Assembly: GCF_044377035.1 (NCBI RefSeq)
Contig: NZ_JBILJW010000001.1
Coordinates: 124,001 to 188,000, forward strand
Direction of reading: 5' to 3'
Origin: Silanimonas sp044377035
Lineage (GTDB): Bacteria; Pseudomonadota; Gammaproteobacteria; Xanthomonadales; Xanthomonadaceae
DNA length: 64,000 bases
The translations under genes were made by a program, and so were the position numbers. Under the pieces are notes generated by a model. That model made no database searches. It was not told the DNA's origin and saw only the letters and a list, made by a program, of their open reading frames with translations. Within the stretch, counting starts at the first letter, position 1, and each line of letters starts with the position of its first letter. Positions 61,505 through 64,000 of this stretch are shown in pieces.

Positions 61505-64000
61505 ATGAGCACCCCCGCCAGCCAGATCCCCCAGAACGCCGCCGAAGCCACCCCCTTGCGCTTCGTCACCGCCGCCTCGCTGTTCGACGGCCACGACGCC
61601 GCCATCAACGTGATGCGCCGGCTGATCCAGTCGCAGGGCGCCGAGGTGATCCACCTCGGGCACAACCGCTCGGTCGAGGACGTGGTGCGCGCCGCGCTGC
61701 AGGAAGACGCCGACGGCATCGCGCTCAGCAGCTACCAGGGCGGCCACACCGAGTACTTCAAGTACATGGTGGACATGCTGAAGGAGCGCGGCGCTTCGCA
61801 CATCCGCGTGTTCGGCGGCGGCGGCGGCACCATCACGCCGGAAGAGATCGCCGAGCTGCAGGCCTACGGCGTGGAGCGCATCTACCACCCGAACGACGGC
61901 ATGCAGCTGGGCCTCGTCGGCATGATCGAAGACTTGGTGGCCCGCACCCACAAGGCGCGCTTGGGCACGATCAAGCCCGCCGCCGTGGCCGTCGAAGATG
62001 AAATCGCCGTGGGCCGCATGCTCTCGGCCATTGAAGAAGGGCAGATCACCGAGGCCGAACTCGCCACCTTGCGCAAAGGCTGGCAGCTGGCCGGCGGCAA
62101 GACCCCGGTGGTGGGCCTTACCGGCACCGGCGGCGCGGGCAAGAGCTCGGTCACCGACGAGATCATCAACCGCTTCCTGCAGGCCTTCCCGGGCATGCGC
62201 ATCGCCGTCATTTCGGTGGACCCGACCCGCCGCCGCACCGGTGGCGCGTTGCTCGGCGACCGCATCCGCATGAACTCGCTGCGCTCGCCGCGCGTGTTCA
62301 TGCGCTCGATGGCCACCCGCCGCCAGCACGTGGCGACGAACGCCGTGCTGAAGGACTGCATCGCCTTCCTGCGTGGCCTGAGCTACGACCTGGTGCTGGT
62401 GGAAACCGCCGGCATCGGCCAAAGCGATTCCGAGATTGTCGACCTGGTCGACTTCCCGGTGTACGTGATGACCAGCGACTACGGCGCGGCCAGCCAGCTC
62501 GAGAAGATCGACATGCTCGACTACGCCGAGCTGGTGATCCTGAACAAGTTCGACCGCCGGGGTGCGGAAGACGCCCTGCGCGACGTGCGCAAGCAGTGGA
62601 AGCGCAACCGCGTGGCCTTCCAGATGCCGGACGACGAGGTGCCGGTCTACCCGACGATTGCGAGCCAGTTCAACGACCCCGGCGTGAGCTGGATGTTCGC
62701 CAACCTCTGCCAGCGCCTGAAGGCCAAGCTCGGCGAGGGCATCGCCTCGAACGCCTGCAGCTTCGCGCCCACCATCGATACGAGCCTGAAGGAGCCGCGC
62801 GCCACCGTGCTGATCCCCGGCGCGCGCATCCGGTATTTGGCCGAGATTGCCGAGCAAGGCCGGCGCATCAATGGCGACATCCAGCGCCAGAGTGAAGCGG
62901 CCGAGCGCGCGCAGGCCTGCTGGTCCGCGCTGAAGGAACTGGGCGATGCCGCGCTGCCCAAGGCGCTTGATCTCTACGCCGCCGATGCCCTGCGCGAAGG
63001 CGGCGACCGCAGCCTGCTGACGCTGCGCCAGCGCTACAACGACGCGCTGAACGCGCTCTCCACCGAATCGCTCGCGCTGCTGCGCGCGTGGCCGGAGCGC
63101 CTGAAGTCGGTCACCGACGAGTTCACCGAATACCAGGTGCGCGACAAAGTGATTCGCGTCGAGAACTACCGCGAATCCCTGAGCCACCAGAAGATCCCGA
63201 AGATCGCCGCACCGCAGTGGAAGAGCTGGGGCGAGCTGCTCATCTTCCTCGGCAAGGAAAACTTGCCCGGCCATTACCCCTACACCGGCGGCGTGTACCC
63301 CTACCGCCGCAGCGGCGAAGACCCCATCCGCATGTTCGCGGGCGAGGGCACGCCGGAGCGCACCAACCGCCGCTTCCATTACCTGAGCGTGGGCCAGCCG
63401 GCCGCGCGGCTCTCCACCGCGTTCGACAGCGTGACGCTGTACGGCGAAGACCCGGCCGAGCGCCCGGACATCTACGGCAAGATCGGCAACAGCGGTGTCT
63501 CCATCGCCACGCTGGACGACATGAAGAAGCTGTACTCCGGCTTCGACCTGTGCGCGCCCAGCACCAGCGTGAGCATGACGATCAATGGCCCCGCGCCGAT
63601 GATCCTCGCGATGTTCATGAACACCGCCATCGACCAGCAGGTGGAAAAGCACCTGAAGGCCGACCCCGCACTGTGGGCCGTGGCCGAGCAGCGCATCGCC
63701 AAGCTCTTCGAGGGCCGCACGCGCCCGGTGTATTCCGGCGAGCTGCCGGAAACCAATAGCGGCCTCGGCCTCGGGCTGCTGGGCGTGACGGGCGACCAAG
63801 TGGTGGATGCCGAGACCTACGCCCGCATCAAGGCCCACACGCTGGCCACCGTGCGCGGCACCGTGCAGGCCGACATCCTCAAGGAAGACCAGGCGCAGAA
63901 CACCTGCATCTTCAGCACCGAGTTCGCGCTGCGAATGATGGGCGACATCCAGCAGTACTTCGTCGACCAGAAGGTGCGCAATTTCTACTCGGTGAGCATC
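61505..64000 (+). CDS. icmF: Fused isobutyryl-CoA mutase IcmF (3' end outside window)
   Basis: 832 codons are visible and the frame is open to the last base. The order is B12-binding domain (residues 15-145, FDGHDAAINVMRRLI with the cobalt-ligand His), MeaB-like G-protein chaperone (P-loop GLTGTGGAGKSSVTDE near 204, DPTRRRTGGALLGDRIRM, NKFDRRG), then the mutase catalytic domain (from about 560, with GEDPIRMFAGEGTPERTNRRFHYLSVGQPAARLSTAFDSVTLYG and the SVSMTINGPAP motif). It rearranges isobutyryl-CoA and n-butyryl-CoA, and in some species isovaleryl/pivalyl-CoA, using adenosylcobalamin and GTP. ATG at 61505 starts just ahead of the B12 domain. Divergent from the TonB receptor. Confidence 0.94.
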   Translation, partial: MSTPASQIPQNAAEATPLRFVTAASLFDGHDAAINVMRRLIQSQGAEVIHLGHNRSVEDVVRAALQEDADGIALSSYQGGHTEYFKYMVDMLKERGASHIRVFGGGGGTITPEEIAELQAYGVERIYHPNDGMQLGLVGMIEDLVARTHKARLGTIKPAAVAVEDEIAVGRMLSAIEEGQITEAELATLRKGWQLAGGKTPVVGLTGTGGAGKSSVTDEIINRFLQAFPGMRIAVISVDPTRRRTGGALLGDRIRMNSLRSPRVFMRSMATRRQHVATNAVLKDCIAFLRGLSYDLVLVETAGIGQSDSEIVDLVDFPVYVMTSDYGAASQLEKIDMLDYAELVILNKFDRRGAEDALRDVRKQWKRNRVAFQMPDDEVPVYPTIASQFNDPGVSWMFANLCQRLKAKLGEGIASNACSFAPTIDTSLKEPRATVLIPGARIRYLAEIAEQGRRINGDIQRQSEAAERAQACWSALKELGDAALPKALDLYAADALREGGDRSLLTLRQRYNDALNALSTESLALLRAWPERLKSVTDEFTEYQVRDKVIRVENYRESLSHQKIPKIAAPQWKSWGELLIFLGKENLPGHYPYTGGVYPYRRSGEDPIRMFAGEGTPERTNRRFHYLSVGQPAARLSTAFDSVTLYGEDPAERPDIYGKIGNSGVSIATLDDMKKLYSGFDLCAPSTSVSMTINGPAPMILAMFMNTAIDQQVEKHLKADPALWAVAEQRIAKLFEGRTRPVYSGELPETNSGLGLGLLGVTGDQVVDAETYARIKAHTLATVRGTVQADILKEDQAQNTCIFSTEFALRMMGDIQQYFVDQKVRNFYSVSI

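Noticed and set aside
61406..63838. Long open frame on the minus strand opposite icmF, and similar ones at 4674-7031, 17231-19078 and 19907-21259.
   Set aside because: They are antisense to genes with clear domains, have no recognisable protein features and arise from high GC content with few stop codons.

Overview
The window is GC-rich, densely coded chromosomal DNA of a gammaproteobacterium. Third codon positions are strongly G/C, and long meaningless antisense frames are common as a result. Several traits point to the Xanthomonadales/Lysobacterales: a TrpR-family gene directly ahead of hisG, a bifunctional HisB without the zinc-loop cysteines, a FeoA-FeoB-short Cys-rich protein operon, an EfpL-type EF-P paralogue and a HiPIP. 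The assignment is inferred from protein families; no rRNA or tRNA gene was seen. The first and last genes are cut by the window edges.

Layout. 1-7394: a redox module of two periplasmic multihaem cytochromes (one carrying a C-terminal LVIVD beta-propeller) and an 821-residue fusion of a flavin disulfide-oxidoreductase-type domain, two cyclic-nucleotide-binding domains and a four-cluster ferredoxin. 8098-15830: a complete histidine operon, hisR-like repressor then hisGDCBHAFI, behind a near-perfect 20-bp operator. 15820-21145: a diguanylate cyclase, a secreted metallophosphoesterase, a glycosyltransferase and an Old Yellow Enzyme. 21135-23031: methionine salvage mtnBDC. 23168-28077: HiPIP, RmuC and two APC permeases. 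28220-32467: NUDIX hydrolase, EfpL, an SDR, an HD-GYP protein and an SH3-GNAT fusion. 31601-36678: a leucine/isovalerate operon (liuC, cupin, mccA, mvaB, GNAT). 36825-39144: Fur-controlled feoAB plus a CGGC membrane protein. 39183-42484: HscC-type Hsp70 with a membrane J-protein that has RPD in place of HPD. 42546-48356: mccB, an acyltransferase, a BtaA-like protein, a repeat lipoprotein and a thiolase. 48457-55149: a DesK/LiaS-like two-component system upstream of a six-gene PspA/YqiJ/flotillin membrane-stress operon. 55294-59211: membrane proteins, isovaleryl-CoA dehydrogenase and leucine dehydrogenase. 59321-64000: a TonB receptor and divergent icmF (fused isobutyryl-CoA mutase, truncated by the window end).

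Two themes recur. Branched-chain amino acid catabolism is spread over at least four loci: leucine dehydrogenase, isovaleryl-CoA dehydrogenase, both MCC subunits, methylglutaconyl-CoA hydratase, HMG-CoA lyase, thiolase, a type-2 hydroxyacyl-CoA dehydrogenase and IcmF. Together these would take leucine to acetyl-CoA once branched-chain ketoacid dehydrogenase, not in this window, is supplied. Envelope and electron-transfer functions are the second theme. The least explained units are the cyclic-nucleotide-gated-looking oxidoreductase with its cytochromes, the two-component/PspA/flotillin operon, and the BtaA-like/acyltransferase pair that lacks a BtaB partner. No CRISPR array, prophage, insertion sequence or integrase was seen. 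No gene-free stretch exceeds 300 bases.
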